64,000 bases of DNA, taken from positions 1 to 64,000 of the forward strand of contig CALLKF010000006.1 of assembly GCA_938008535.1 (NCBI GenBank). The letters are read 5' to 3'. The DNA comes from an uncultured Saprospirales bacterium (GTDB lineage Bacteria; Bacteroidota; Bacteroidia; Chitinophagales; JADIYW01). How positions within the stretch are numbered: position 1 is the stretch's first letter; every line of letters begins with the position of its first letter. The position numbers were made by a program, and so were the translations under genes. The notes beneath the pieces are model-generated. The model searched no databases and was not told the origin of the DNA. It saw only the letters and a list, made by a program, of their open reading frames with translations. Shown here one piece after another: positions 1 to 7,701 of this stretch.

Positions 1-1
1 A

Positions 2-451
2 AATGAATGTTTTGGTGAATTGCCTTTATTTGATGATGAGCCATATGCAGCAAGTGCTATTGCTGAAATAAATTCTGTAGTTATTCAGTTGCCGAAATCT
101 ACATTTTTAATACTTCTTAAAGAAAAACCAGAATTACTTCTCGAGTTTACCAAGCTTTTAGCACAAAGAGTAAGGTATAAATTTTTTATTTTAAAAGAAC
201 TTGCATGTCATAATCCTGAACAGCAAATTATTGAACTTCTAAAATATTTCAGAAATAAATCAACTCAACTTTCTATACTTCCATATAAAGTAACCTTTAC
301 TCGTCAGCAATTAGCAGATATGACAGGATTGCGTGTTGAAACAGTCATCAGAACAATAAAAAAACTATGCGAAAATGGTAAATTAAATATTGATAGAGGA
401 AAAGTGTATCTCTCAAATACTGATTCAAATCATAAAAATTTAGCTGTATAA
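2..451 (+). CDS. Crp/Fnr-family transcriptional regulator, 5' truncated by the window edge
   Basis: The open frame is already running at base 2, so the true start lies upstream; an apparent TTG start at 20 falls inside the conserved domain and is not real. The visible part begins with the FGELPLFDDEPYAASA stretch, which matches the Gly-Glu and Arg/Ala region of the cyclic-nucleotide-binding beta roll. A dimerisation helix follows, and near the C-terminus a Crp-type helix-turn-helix (FTRQQLADMTGLRVETVIRT). The usual Crp phosphate-binding Arg-Ser is not obvious, so the effector may not be cAMP. It ends about 37 bases before a co-directional His-rich membrane protein, which it may regulate. Family assignment is sure; the ligand is unknown. 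Confidence 0.92.
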   Translation, partial: NECFGELPLFDDEPYAASAIAEINSVVIQLPKSTFLILLKEKPELLLEFTKLLAQRVRYKFFILKELACHNPEQQIIELLKYFRNKSTQLSILPYKVTFTRQQLADMTGLRVETVIRTIKKLCENGKLNIDRGKVYLSNTDSNHKNLAV

Positions 452-487
452 GAATTTAATTTGTACTTTTTAATTTTAAAGTTTCAA

Positions 488-1702
488 ATGGAATTTACCT
501 TAAGGCGTTTTCTGAAAATATCTTTGTTTAATTTATTAATTGTTGCTTCCATAGGTTTAGTACTTCGGTATAAGATTTTATATTCGCTTGTGTTTGTGGA
601 TCAGAAACATTTATTACATGGTCATTCACATTTTGCTTTTGCAGGTTGGATTACACATACAATAATGGTATTGATAGTTGCATTTCTTTCAAAGCAAACT
701 AAAAGAGATGAATTTATTAAGTATAAATATGTAATCGTAATAAATTTAATTTCTGCGTATGGTATGTTGTTCTCATTTCCAGTTCAAGGATATGGTTTGG
801 TTTCCATTTCATTTTCAACCTTATCTGTTTTTACGTTTTATTTTTTTACGGTTAAAATTTGGAAGGACTTTAATTTACTATCAGGTAAGGTAATTACTAT
901 ATATTGGTTTAAAGCCGCATTGTTATTTGGTGTGATATCATCCTTCGGAACTTTTGGATTGGCATATATGATGGCCAATAAAATTATCCACCAGAATTAT
1001 TATCTGGCAGCTGTATATTTTTATCTTCATTTTCAATATAATGGTTTTTTCTACTTTAGTTGTATGGGTTTGTTTCACTCATTTCTACCAAATGAAATCA
1101 AATCCAGCAAAGAATTTAAATTAGTATTCTGGTTGTTTACATTTGCTGTTGTACCAGCATATTTTTTATCTACACTATGGATGCCACTGCCTAATTGGGT
1201 TTATATCGTTGTGGTCCTTTCAAGTTTTTTACAACTAATTGCCTGGATACATTTTTTAAGGGTTTTGTATCAACACAGAAAATTACTATCTCAGCAAATT
1301 AACGTTGTAGGAAAATGGTTAATGGCTTTAAGTGCAATGGCTGCAACTGTAAAATTATTTTTACAATTAGGTTCCACGATACCTTCACTTAGTCAATTGG
1401 CATTCGGATTTCGACCAATAGTAATAGCATATTTGCATTTAGTACTATTAGGTGTTATAACTTTGTTTTTGTTAGCAACTATTTTTTCAAAAGAGAACCT
1501 TCCATTAAAAAAAGCAACATTATTTGGTCTGTCTGTTTTTGTAACAGGTATTTTCTTTAATGAATTTGTACTGATGTTGCAAGGTGTTGCTTCATTTAGT
1601 TATAACAGCATTCCTTTTGCAAATGAATTTTTATTAATAATTGCTTGCTCAATGTTTTTAGGCATATTAATAATGGTAGTTTCTCAACTAAAAAGACTAT
1701 AA
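488..1702 (+). CDS. Multipass membrane protein with HxHxH motif, possibly heme-copper-oxidase-like
   Basis: About 404 residues from the ATG at 488; a TTG at 461 is possible but adds nine residues before a natural start. The protein is almost entirely hydrophobic, with roughly 10 to 12 membrane segments. Near residue 50 it has HGHSHFAFAGW, a His-rich membrane motif like those that ligate heme or metal in heme-copper oxidase subunit I and NnrS-like proteins. Another histidine-containing helix (YLHFQYNGFFYF) follows near residue 180. The complete set of oxidase ligands is not visible, so enzymatic activity is not claimed. It sits just downstream of a Crp/Fnr regulator, a common setting for oxygen- or NO-responsive genes. 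Function is inferred only. Confidence 0.6.
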   Translation: MEFTLRRFLKISLFNLLIVASIGLVLRYKILYSLVFVDQKHLLHGHSHFAFAGWITHTIMVLIVAFLSKQTKRDEFIKYKYVIVINLISAYGMLFSFPVQGYGLVSISFSTLSVFTFYFFTVKIWKDFNLLSGKVITIYWFKAALLFGVISSFGTFGLAYMMANKIIHQNYYLAAVYFYLHFQYNGFFYFSCMGLFHSFLPNEIKSSKEFKLVFWLFTFAVVPAYFLSTLWMPLPNWVYIVVVLSSFLQLIAWIHFLRVLYQHRKLLSQQINVVGKWLMALSAMAATVKLFLQLGSTIPSLSQLAFGFRPIVIAYLHLVLLGVITLFLLATIFSKENLPLKKATLFGLSVFVTGIFFNEFVLMLQGVASFSYNSIPFANEFLLIIACSMFLGILIMVVSQLKRL

Positions 1703-1703
1703 A

Positions 1704-1736
1704 AAATGGCTCGTATTACACGAGCCATTTCTATTT
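1704..1736 (+). terminator. Rho-independent terminator
   Basis: Perfect 11-bp inverted repeat (AAATGGCTCGT, loop ATTAC, ACGAGCCATTT) starting a few bases after the stop of the membrane protein, followed by a T-rich run. It can also serve the convergent yegP-like gene. Confidence 0.85.
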
Positions 1737-1753
1737 TTTAATTTAAGTAATTG

Positions 1754-2086
1754 CTATACAGTTGTATCTTCTGTTTCAGCTTCTGGTGCATTTTTCTTTA
1801 CACTTTCAATGCCATTTTCTCTGCCAGCTTCGCTTTCATATAATTCGCTCGTGCCAATTACTTGTCCGTTTCCAGCTTTTAAATTGAAATATGGTTTTTC
1901 GTTGGTTGAAACTTTTCTATCGTATCTGCCATCATCTGATGCATTTGATTTTACAGAATTAATTCCATTTAAGCATGCTGGTTTTGTTGTATATGCTTCA
2001 CTGCGTAAAATTTCTTGTCCGTTACCTGCAAGTAAACGAAATACAAACTGACCATCTTTTTGAGTTTTAATTACAAATTTTCCCAT
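1754..2086 (-). CDS. YegP-like DUF1508 protein
   Basis: 110 residues containing two tandem DUF1508 units: residues 4-50 (FVIKTQKDGQFVFRLLAGNG) and about 60-100 (PYFNLKAGNGQVIGTSELY). Each has the xGxxFxLKAxNGQxIxxSExY pattern followed by a 'GIxSVKxNA' end. The acidic tail (PEAETEDTT) is extra. The E. coli homologue YegP is a small cytoplasmic protein without an assigned biochemical function. It is a single gene facing a terminator; a TATCTTTA box lies upstream on the same strand near 2113. Family call is firm; role unknown. Confidence 0.9.
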   Translation of the reverse strand: MGKFVIKTQKDGQFVFRLLAGNGQEILRSEAYTTKPACLNGINSVKSNASDDGRYDRKVSTNEKPYFNLKAGNGQVIGTSELYESEAGRENGIESVKKNAPEAETEDTTV

Positions 2087-2161
2087 TTTTTTTAATTTTT
2101 ATTTGAATTAAAGATAGCAGAAATTTTTATTTGGTTGCATATGTTTATTCAATTTTTACGA

Positions 2162-3451
2162 TTAATCAACACTGTTTTTATCTACATCTTTTATATTGCC
2201 AAAACCAATCACATCTTCTGCAGTATCTTCATCGTTGATTTCTGATGTTCGTTTAATTATTTTATTGCCGTATTTATTTTTGATGTTGTAAACGGTTTTT
2301 CTCAGTTTATTATTTTTAATGTTTGAGTTGTCAAAAATATCAAATTGAATGGCTTCTGTTTCATCGATAAAATTACCAACAACCACGCCAATACTCACGC
2401 AATTTTGATTTATGATTGGTTCTGTTAAATTATTTTTTACTTGGAATATTTTTTGTCGCTCTTCTAAAATATGAAATAATTCCATGCCATCTTGTAATGG
2501 TTGGTTGGTTGAGAAACGGTCGTCATAGCTGGTGCCATCTTCATATCTGGTGAAAAATGAAACATGTTTGCAAAACAATTGTTTGCTCATCAAACGCTTT
2601 TCTAAGGTTAAACACAACATGCTAAAAATATCGCGTAGAGATTGAATATTTTTTCGTTGCTCTTTAGAAACATGTCGCATTGCAGACATGTTTTTATATT
2701 CTTCTGTTGAACGCATATCAACTTCCTGGAAATGTAATCGATAATACCAATGCAAACCAATAATGCTTTTGCAAGCAGCTTTTAGTTTTTCTGGTGTTGA
2801 ATATCGCAAATCCAAAGGTGTGTAAATTCCTGCATTATTTAATCGATTTTTCATTCCTGTTGATATTCCTGGAAAATCTGTTAGCTCTAGTTTTTTTAAA
2901 ACTGAATCTATGTTTTCAGGATTAATAACAGTCAAACCATCAGGTTTTTCTATATCTGACGCGAGTTTGGCTAAAAATGCATTTGGCGCAATACCAATAG
3001 AACATTTCAAATAATCGCCAACTTCATTCAAAATATCGTACTTGATTTTTTTTGCAACTTCAACCATATCTGGATAGATATTTTTATAGCTTGATAAATC
3101 AACAACTGCTTCATCAATACTACGTGGAATTACATCATCTGAGTACCGTTTTAAAATATTCATGATGCGCAAATGATAAGTTCTGTATTTATCAGGATTG
3201 GTTTCTAATGGCACTAAATCTGGACAAATTTTCATGGCTTCATTTAATCTCAAACCTAATTTTATACCACGTTTTTTTGCTTCAATAGAAGGTGCAATTA
3301 CACAACCATATTTTCCAGTATAAACACAAACAGCAATTGGCCTGCCACGCAACCAATAATTGGTTTGCTGTTCGCAACTGGCAAAAAAACTGTTCATATC
3401 AATAAATAATATGCGCGCTTCTGTTTTTGTATTTAATGTGTTTTGATTCAC
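2162..3451 (-). CDS. Y-family DNA polymerase (DinB/UmuC type)
   Basis: 429 residues. The palm begins with ILFIDMNSFFASCE, giving the first catalytic Asp at residue 18 and the aromatic steric gate just after. The second acidic pair is SIDEA at 111-115. A helix-hairpin-helix segment lies near 185-210 (FPGISTGMKNRLNNAG), followed by the little-finger region. Such enzymes copy past DNA lesions with low fidelity. Translation must start upstream of the first catalytic Asp and no ATG is available, so the GTG at 3449-3451 is the likely start. The last 25 residues are acidic. No canonical C-terminal beta-clamp motif is obvious. DinB versus UmuC cannot be separated by eye. Confidence 0.9.
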   Translation of the reverse strand: MNQNTLNTKTEARILFIDMNSFFASCEQQTNYWLRGRPIAVCVYTGKYGCVIAPSIEAKKRGIKLGLRLNEAMKICPDLVPLETNPDKYRTYHLRIMNILKRYSDDVIPRSIDEAVVDLSSYKNIYPDMVEVAKKIKYDILNEVGDYLKCSIGIAPNAFLAKLASDIEKPDGLTVINPENIDSVLKKLELTDFPGISTGMKNRLNNAGIYTPLDLRYSTPEKLKAACKSIIGLHWYYRLHFQEVDMRSTEEYKNMSAMRHVSKEQRKNIQSLRDIFSMLCLTLEKRLMSKQLFCKHVSFFTRYEDGTSYDDRFSTNQPLQDGMELFHILEERQKIFQVKNNLTEPIINQNCVSIGVVVGNFIDETEAIQFDIFDNSNIKNNKLRKTVYNIKNKYGNKIIKRTSEINDEDTAEDVIGFGNIKDVDKNSVD

Positions 3452-3457
3452 GATGTT

Positions 3458-3545
3458 AAGTTATAAGTTATGCGTTATATGTTATACGATATTTGGAAAA
3501 TATTTTTATGAACACCAATAACTTTTTACAAATAACTTATAACTT
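3458..3545. repeat. Inverted repeat with dispersed GTTATAAGTTAT-type unit
   Basis: A perfect 14-bp inverted repeat (3458-3471 against 3532-3545) lies between the divergent polymerase and rpiB genes. Bases 3460-3478 also occur exactly, in reverse orientation, at 56072-56090. See the findings. Confidence 0.8.
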
Positions 3546-3551
3546 TACTAC

Positions 3552-3986
3552 ATGAACTTTCCACAAAAAATAGTAATTGGCGCAGATCATGCTGGCTTTG
3601 AATACAAAGAAGCGATTAAAATATATCTTTCAACAAATAAAATTGATATAATTGATGTTGGAACGCACAGTTTAGAAAGTTGTGATTATCCTGATTATGC
3701 ACATGCTGCTGCGCACGAAATTGAAAATGGAAATGTGGATTTTGGTATTTTAATTTGTGGCAGTGCTATTGGTGTTTCGGTGACGGCAAATAAACACCAA
3801 CAAATTAGAGCTGCGTTGTGCTGGCAAAATGAAATTGCCAAATTATCGCGTCAACATAATAATGCGAATATTATTTGCCTGCCTTCTAGATTTGTTACTA
3901 TTGATGAAGCAATAGAAATGACGCATTCTTTTTTTACTACAGATTTTGAAGGCGGCCGACATCAGAAAAGAGTAGAGAAAGTTTAG
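3552..3986 (+). CDS. rpiB: Ribose 5-phosphate isomerase B
   Basis: 144 residues, normal for RpiB. It interconverts ribose 5-phosphate and ribulose 5-phosphate in the non-oxidative pentose phosphate pathway. Visible signatures are the N-terminal IGADHAGFEYKE, the catalytic Cys69 in ILICGSAIGVSVTANK, and RQHNNANI near residue 100 with the conserved Arg/His/Asn. It begins with ATG at 3552 and its stop overlaps the convergent gene's stop by four bases. Some RpiB-family proteins use other aldoses; the overall match supports the standard call. Confidence 0.95.
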   Translation: MNFPQKIVIGADHAGFEYKEAIKIYLSTNKIDIIDVGTHSLESCDYPDYAHAAAHEIENGNVDFGILICGSAIGVSVTANKHQQIRAALCWQNEIAKLSRQHNNANIICLPSRFVTIDEAIEMTHSFFTTDFEGGRHQKRVEKV

Positions 3987-4687
3987 TTTACTCTATATCC
4001 AAATTTGATACCTATAATAATATTTAATAATTGCAAAAGCTCTTCGTTGTCAAAACTTATCAACCTAAAATTAATATTATTAACTCTTGATGCATCGTCT
4101 GGAATATTCTGAATTAATTTTCTTTTATAAGCTATATATCCAAGTCCTGAATAGAAATCAATTATACCTTTATTCTTTTTACCTGCATATATTAATAAAC
4201 CATACTTTACTCCAAAACCTAATGTAATAGTTCGCTGTGTTGCAGGAAATAATTGATTATAAGAACAATCAAATCTACAATATTCCAATTCAGTTTTTAC
4301 TTGATGCATACTTGTTTGCAAATCAAAACCAATGTATTGATTTACCTTACTAATTGTATTTCTTCTTGTCACATCCGATAAGAAATAATATTTATAAGAA
4401 TTCAACATTCTAAATCCATATCTGTCTAATTCATTGTCATCAAATAAACTTCGGTATGGAATTCCTGTGTAACGGTTTATAAAACCAAATTCTAATTCAT
4501 ATGCGTGTTTTCTGTTAAATCTAACTTCTGTTGATACCGAAACATAGTGAATTGGATGAAACAATCCCATTGGTGAAAGTTTGACTAAAATTTGTGGATA
4601 GTGAATTTTAAGCACACTTGAATCTTGCGAAAAAACATGCATATTTAAACAACAAAATATGGATAGAAGCAAACAGATTTTTCTCAT
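3983..4687 (-). CDS. Secreted/outer-membrane protein of unknown function
   Basis: 234 residues with a clear signal peptide (LLLSIFCCLNMHVFSQ, cleavage near residue 20). The rest consists of alternating aromatic/polar strands such as VSVSTEVRFNRKHAYELEFGF and ends in a tyrosine-rich strand (IIIGIKFGYRVN), as in small outer-membrane beta-barrels. I do not recognise a named family. It is the last gene of a three-gene run: its ATG touches the end of the lipoprotein gene at 4687, so the genes are probably cotranscribed. The barrel call is an inference from strand pattern. Confidence 0.6.
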   Translation of the reverse strand: MRKICLLLSIFCCLNMHVFSQDSSVLKIHYPQILVKLSPMGLFHPIHYVSVSTEVRFNRKHAYELEFGFINRYTGIPYRSLFDDNELDRYGFRMLNSYKYYFLSDVTRRNTISKVNQYIGFDLQTSMHQVKTELEYCRFDCSYNQLFPATQRTITLGFGVKYGLLIYAGKKNKGIIDFYSGLGYIAYKRKLIQNIPDDASRVNNINFRLISFDNEELLQLLNIIIGIKFGYRVN

Positions 4688-5448
4688 TAATTTTTATCTA
4701 TTTGAGAAAGTTTGATGATGTTATTGACATCTGAATAATCATAAAAATTATAACTGTTTGTTGTAGATACGATCAATAAACCATTATCAGTTATTACATC
4801 TACTGCGTTTACACCAACTATATTTTGTATTTGTGATGGATTAGTTGGATTTGTGATGTCAAATACAACAATGCCACTTGCTCCATCACACACAAATAAA
4901 ATATTTCCATCATAGCCAAGTCCTTGTGGTGCATTCATTGGAAACGAATTTACTGTAAATGGATTATTTGGATTACTAACATTTATTACAAGTAATTGGC
5001 TTTGAGATACAAAAGAGTTATTACAACCAACACCTTGTTTTACCGTTGAATACGCAATATTATTTTTTACAACAACTGGGTCGCAACCAACCTGATGTGA
5101 TTCTTTTGCTTGAACAAGTGGCGATCTCGGATTTGTAATGTCAATAATATAAATTCCATCACTTGCACCAATGTATAATTTGCCGATATAACTAAATATT
5201 GTTTCAATATTATAGGCAACTTTTATGCTGTTTATTTTTGTTGGATCATCTTTTTTGGTGATGTCAAAAACAACAATTTCATTATTGCTTAATGAATATA
5301 AATAATGGTCAACGATTGCAAATCTTGTGATAGAACCAGATTTTCCTTGTTCGTTTGCTAAACGTGCGTTACTGTCTTTTGAACAAGATGTAAAAAACAA
5401 TACGACGATTAAAAAAACAGATGAGATTTTTAAATTAAAGTTTATCAT
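4687..5448 (-). CDS. LVIVD-repeat lipoprotein
   Basis: 253 residues. The N-terminus is a lipoprotein signal (FLIVVLFFTSC, lipid-modified Cys near 22). The body has repeats of the form 'xxIVVFDITNPTNPxxIxxI' (for example IYIIDITNPRSPLVQ and GIVVFDITNPTNPSQI), characteristic of LVIVD beta-propeller-like repeats found on bacterial surfaces. Its start overlaps the stop of the upstream lipoprotein by four bases, so they are translationally coupled. Two cysteines (GCDPVV, GVGCNN) might form a disulfide. Function is unknown; a surface binding or scaffold role is inferred. Confidence 0.8.
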   Translation of the reverse strand: MINFNLKISSVFLIVVLFFTSCSKDSNARLANEQGKSGSITRFAIVDHYLYSLSNNEIVVFDITKKDDPTKINSIKVAYNIETIFSYIGKLYIGASDGIYIIDITNPRSPLVQAKESHQVGCDPVVVKNNIAYSTVKQGVGCNNSFVSQSQLLVINVSNPNNPFTVNSFPMNAPQGLGYDGNILFVCDGASGIVVFDITNPTNPSQIQNIVGVNAVDVITDNGLLIVSTTNSYNFYDYSDVNNIIKLSQIDKN

Positions 5449-5969
5449 TGTTTATTGCATTTAGGATTTGTTAATGATGTATTTTCCCAGCTTATAATTA
5501 TTCCTTTACTTAAGTCCGCACATTCAAACCAACCAGAAAAGTTTGGCGGAAAAACGTTGTCATTTTTGATTGCATCTTTCACTATTTTCAATACACGAAT
5601 ATGCAGCATATCTCGAATATCTATTGAAATTAAATCTTTTCCATTATCTGCAAATAAGGTGCTATCAGAAATAGAGAAATTTTTATTTCCATAAATTTTT
5701 ATAAATGTAATTTTGGTTGATAGCGATGGATTTGATTTATCAATAACATGAATGCCTTTTCCAACTTCATTTACAAATAAATAATTTTGCCAAAGATAAA
5801 TAGTTCCTGAATTTACAATTGGTTGAATATCGATGTTCCGAATATCATACAAACTATCATTTGGCAAATAAATAGGTTTCATTCCAGTTACAATAAAATC
5901 ATCCTCTTTTTTACATGAAATAAAAATCATACTAAAAATTGTAAGTAGTAAAATAAAATTACTATGCAT
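5445..5969 (-). CDS. Lipoprotein related to LVIVD-repeat proteins
   Basis: 174 residues with a lipoprotein signal (LTIFSMIFISCKK, Cys near 19). It has one or two weak LVIVD-like units (GKGIHVIDKSNPSLS and DLISIDIRDMLHIR). This is the first gene of the three-gene run ending at 3983 and it overlaps the next gene by four bases (ATGA). Its similarity to the neighbour suggests an old duplication with shortening. It could instead be the N-terminal half of an ancestral longer propeller, since LVIVD proteins are often around 400 residues. Function unknown. Confidence 0.7.
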   Translation of the reverse strand: MHSNFILLLTIFSMIFISCKKEDDFIVTGMKPIYLPNDSLYDIRNIDIQPIVNSGTIYLWQNYLFVNEVGKGIHVIDKSNPSLSTKITFIKIYGNKNFSISDSTLFADNGKDLISIDIRDMLHIRVLKIVKDAIKNDNVFPPNFSGWFECADLSKGIIISWENTSLTNPKCNKQ

Positions 5970-6085
5970 ATAGATAAACGAATTTATTGTTTATCAAAAG
6001 TAAGATATAAAACAATAGAACACAATACCTAATTTAGATAAATTTATAACTAAATATAAGTAATTTTTAAAAATAATTTCTTAAG

Positions 6086-7036
6086 TTAATTTTGCAAATT
6101 TTTCTGCAAGGTTTTTGCGCGCTGGTCTTCACCATCATGGCTCCAACCTGGTGATTGGAAAATGTAATTTAGTTTGGCTTTCAATGTTGGTGCGCGTTTC
6201 ACATCGTTCCAAATATTAATCACTTCATGAAACGTAATCTTTAATAAATTATTGGTTTTAATGTTTGTGGTGATTCCATAAACAGGAAATTTTTCTTCAT
6301 CTTCATCTATAAATGTTCCAAACAATCGATCCCAAAGAATAAAAACACCAGCATAATTTTTATCTAAATATTTAATTTCGCTGGAATGATGAACACGATG
6401 ATGTGCTGGTGAATTAAAAATAAATTCATACCATTTTGGCAATCGTTTAATCGCTTCTGTGTGTGGTAAAAATTGATAAATTAAATTAAACTGGTACATC
6501 GTTAAAATCATCAATGGATGAAAACCTAAAATTGCCATTGGAATATAAAACGCATCTTTGAATAAAAGTTCTAACCAACTTTGTCGCAACGCAGTAGAAT
6601 AATGCATATATTCTGACGAGTGATGATTGACATGTGCTGCCCAAAATAAGCGTATTTCATGTGCAAATCGATGATACCAATAAAAAATAAAATCTTGTAA
6701 AACAAAACCGATAATCCAAATATACCAATGTGTTTTGTGCCATTGAATGGATCCAAATTCTTGAATAGATGCTGGTCCTAAATTATCAAAAATTCGGAAC
6801 TGATAAAACCAAAGCAGATAGCCGATAGCAATTGCTTTAATGCCTATGTCTATTACGGCAGATCCAATACCTAACCCTAAACTGGATGCAGCATCTTTAT
6901 AAAATGTTTGTGTAACAAGATGCTTTTTTCGGTAGTGTAAAAAAAATTCTGCTAGAATAAATAATACAAAACCTGGAATAGCATATAATGCAGGATCGTT
7001 GAAATCAGCTGGATTGAAAAAAGAATATTTTTGCAT
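6086..7036 (-). CDS. Sterol desaturase / fatty acid hydroxylase superfamily protein
   Basis: 316 residues with several membrane helices. The di-iron histidine boxes are all present: HRFAHE, HVNHH and HHRVHH, with further His near 'SPAH'. This membrane family uses an Fe-Fe centre and oxygen to hydroxylate or desaturate lipid chains, sterols or carotenoids. The substrate cannot be read from sequence; modification of lipids such as ornithine lipids or sphingolipids is possible in Bacteroidota. The gene stands alone, 50 to 150 bases from its neighbours on both sides. Family is certain; reaction unknown. Confidence 0.88.
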   Translation of the reverse strand: MQKYSFFNPADFNDPALYAIPGFVLFILAEFFLHYRKKHLVTQTFYKDAASSLGLGIGSAVIDIGIKAIAIGYLLWFYQFRIFDNLGPASIQEFGSIQWHKTHWYIWIIGFVLQDFIFYWYHRFAHEIRLFWAAHVNHHSSEYMHYSTALRQSWLELLFKDAFYIPMAILGFHPLMILTMYQFNLIYQFLPHTEAIKRLPKWYEFIFNSPAHHRVHHSSEIKYLDKNYAGVFILWDRLFGTFIDEDEEKFPVYGITTNIKTNNLLKITFHEVINIWNDVKRAPTLKAKLNYIFQSPGWSHDGEDQRAKTLQKNLQN

Positions 7037-7182
7037 GGTTTTATTTCTTTTTAAAGGTAATCATAAAAAATAATACATACATCTTCATTTCATGCAAAGT
7101 GAGAAAACTATGTAATTAAAAGCAATTGTAAAATAATCCGAGATATCTAACTTCATTCAATTTAACGGTTTCCATATTTTGA

Positions 7183-7650
7183 TTAGTTATCGTTTTTATT
7201 CAACGCTTGACCAGATTTTTTGCCAACATTATTGTAACCACCTTTATCTTTTATAATCGGTTTTCCATTAGTATTGCTTGATTTTTCCCAACTTACAAAG
7301 TTTCCAGAACCTGTAATTTCAACAGCATCTAACGACTCCACTACGATATCGTTGTTTTTTCCAGTGATAAATAATTGGCGACAATTTCCAGTGATGGTTA
7401 TTTTATTCTCGCTACCACTAATAACGATGGCTTTTTCGGTTGCTGCAATTTCTAACGTTTCTTGGTTGCTACTATTAAATAGTATGGCATCTGATGGAAT
7501 AGTTGAAACAGCTTTAGTTTCTAATGGTTTAACGATATTGGTTTTTGGTTTTGTTTTAGTAGTTGTTTTAGTTTTACTATTTGAGGTGCTTTGCGCAAAA
7601 CTAAAAATTGCTATTGCAATGATTAATGATGTTAGAATTATTTTTTTCAT
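7183..7650 (-). CDS. Secreted DUF3060-like protein
   Basis: 155 residues with a signal peptide (ILTSLIIAIAIFSFAQ). A Lys/Thr-rich linker (TKTKTTTKTKPKTN) follows, then a short beta-helical segment with the pattern 'AIVISGSENKITITGNC...LFITGKNNDIVVESL', typical of DUF3060 repeats. The C-terminus is Gly/Asn/Lys-rich. Such proteins are exported and of unknown function; the repeating beta-turns suggest a small right-handed beta-helix. It stands between the hydroxylase and the acylase, all on the minus strand, with no overlap. Confidence 0.72.
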   Translation of the reverse strand: MKKIILTSLIIAIAIFSFAQSTSNSKTKTTTKTKPKTNIVKPLETKAVSTIPSDAILFNSSNQETLEIAATEKAIVISGSENKITITGNCRQLFITGKNNDIVVESLDAVEITGSGNFVSWEKSSNTNGKPIIKDKGGYNNVGKKSGQALNKNDN

Positions 7651-7701
7651 TTTGATTTTTTTATTGAGAAATATTATTGCATTTTTTATGCCAAAATAAA
7701 C

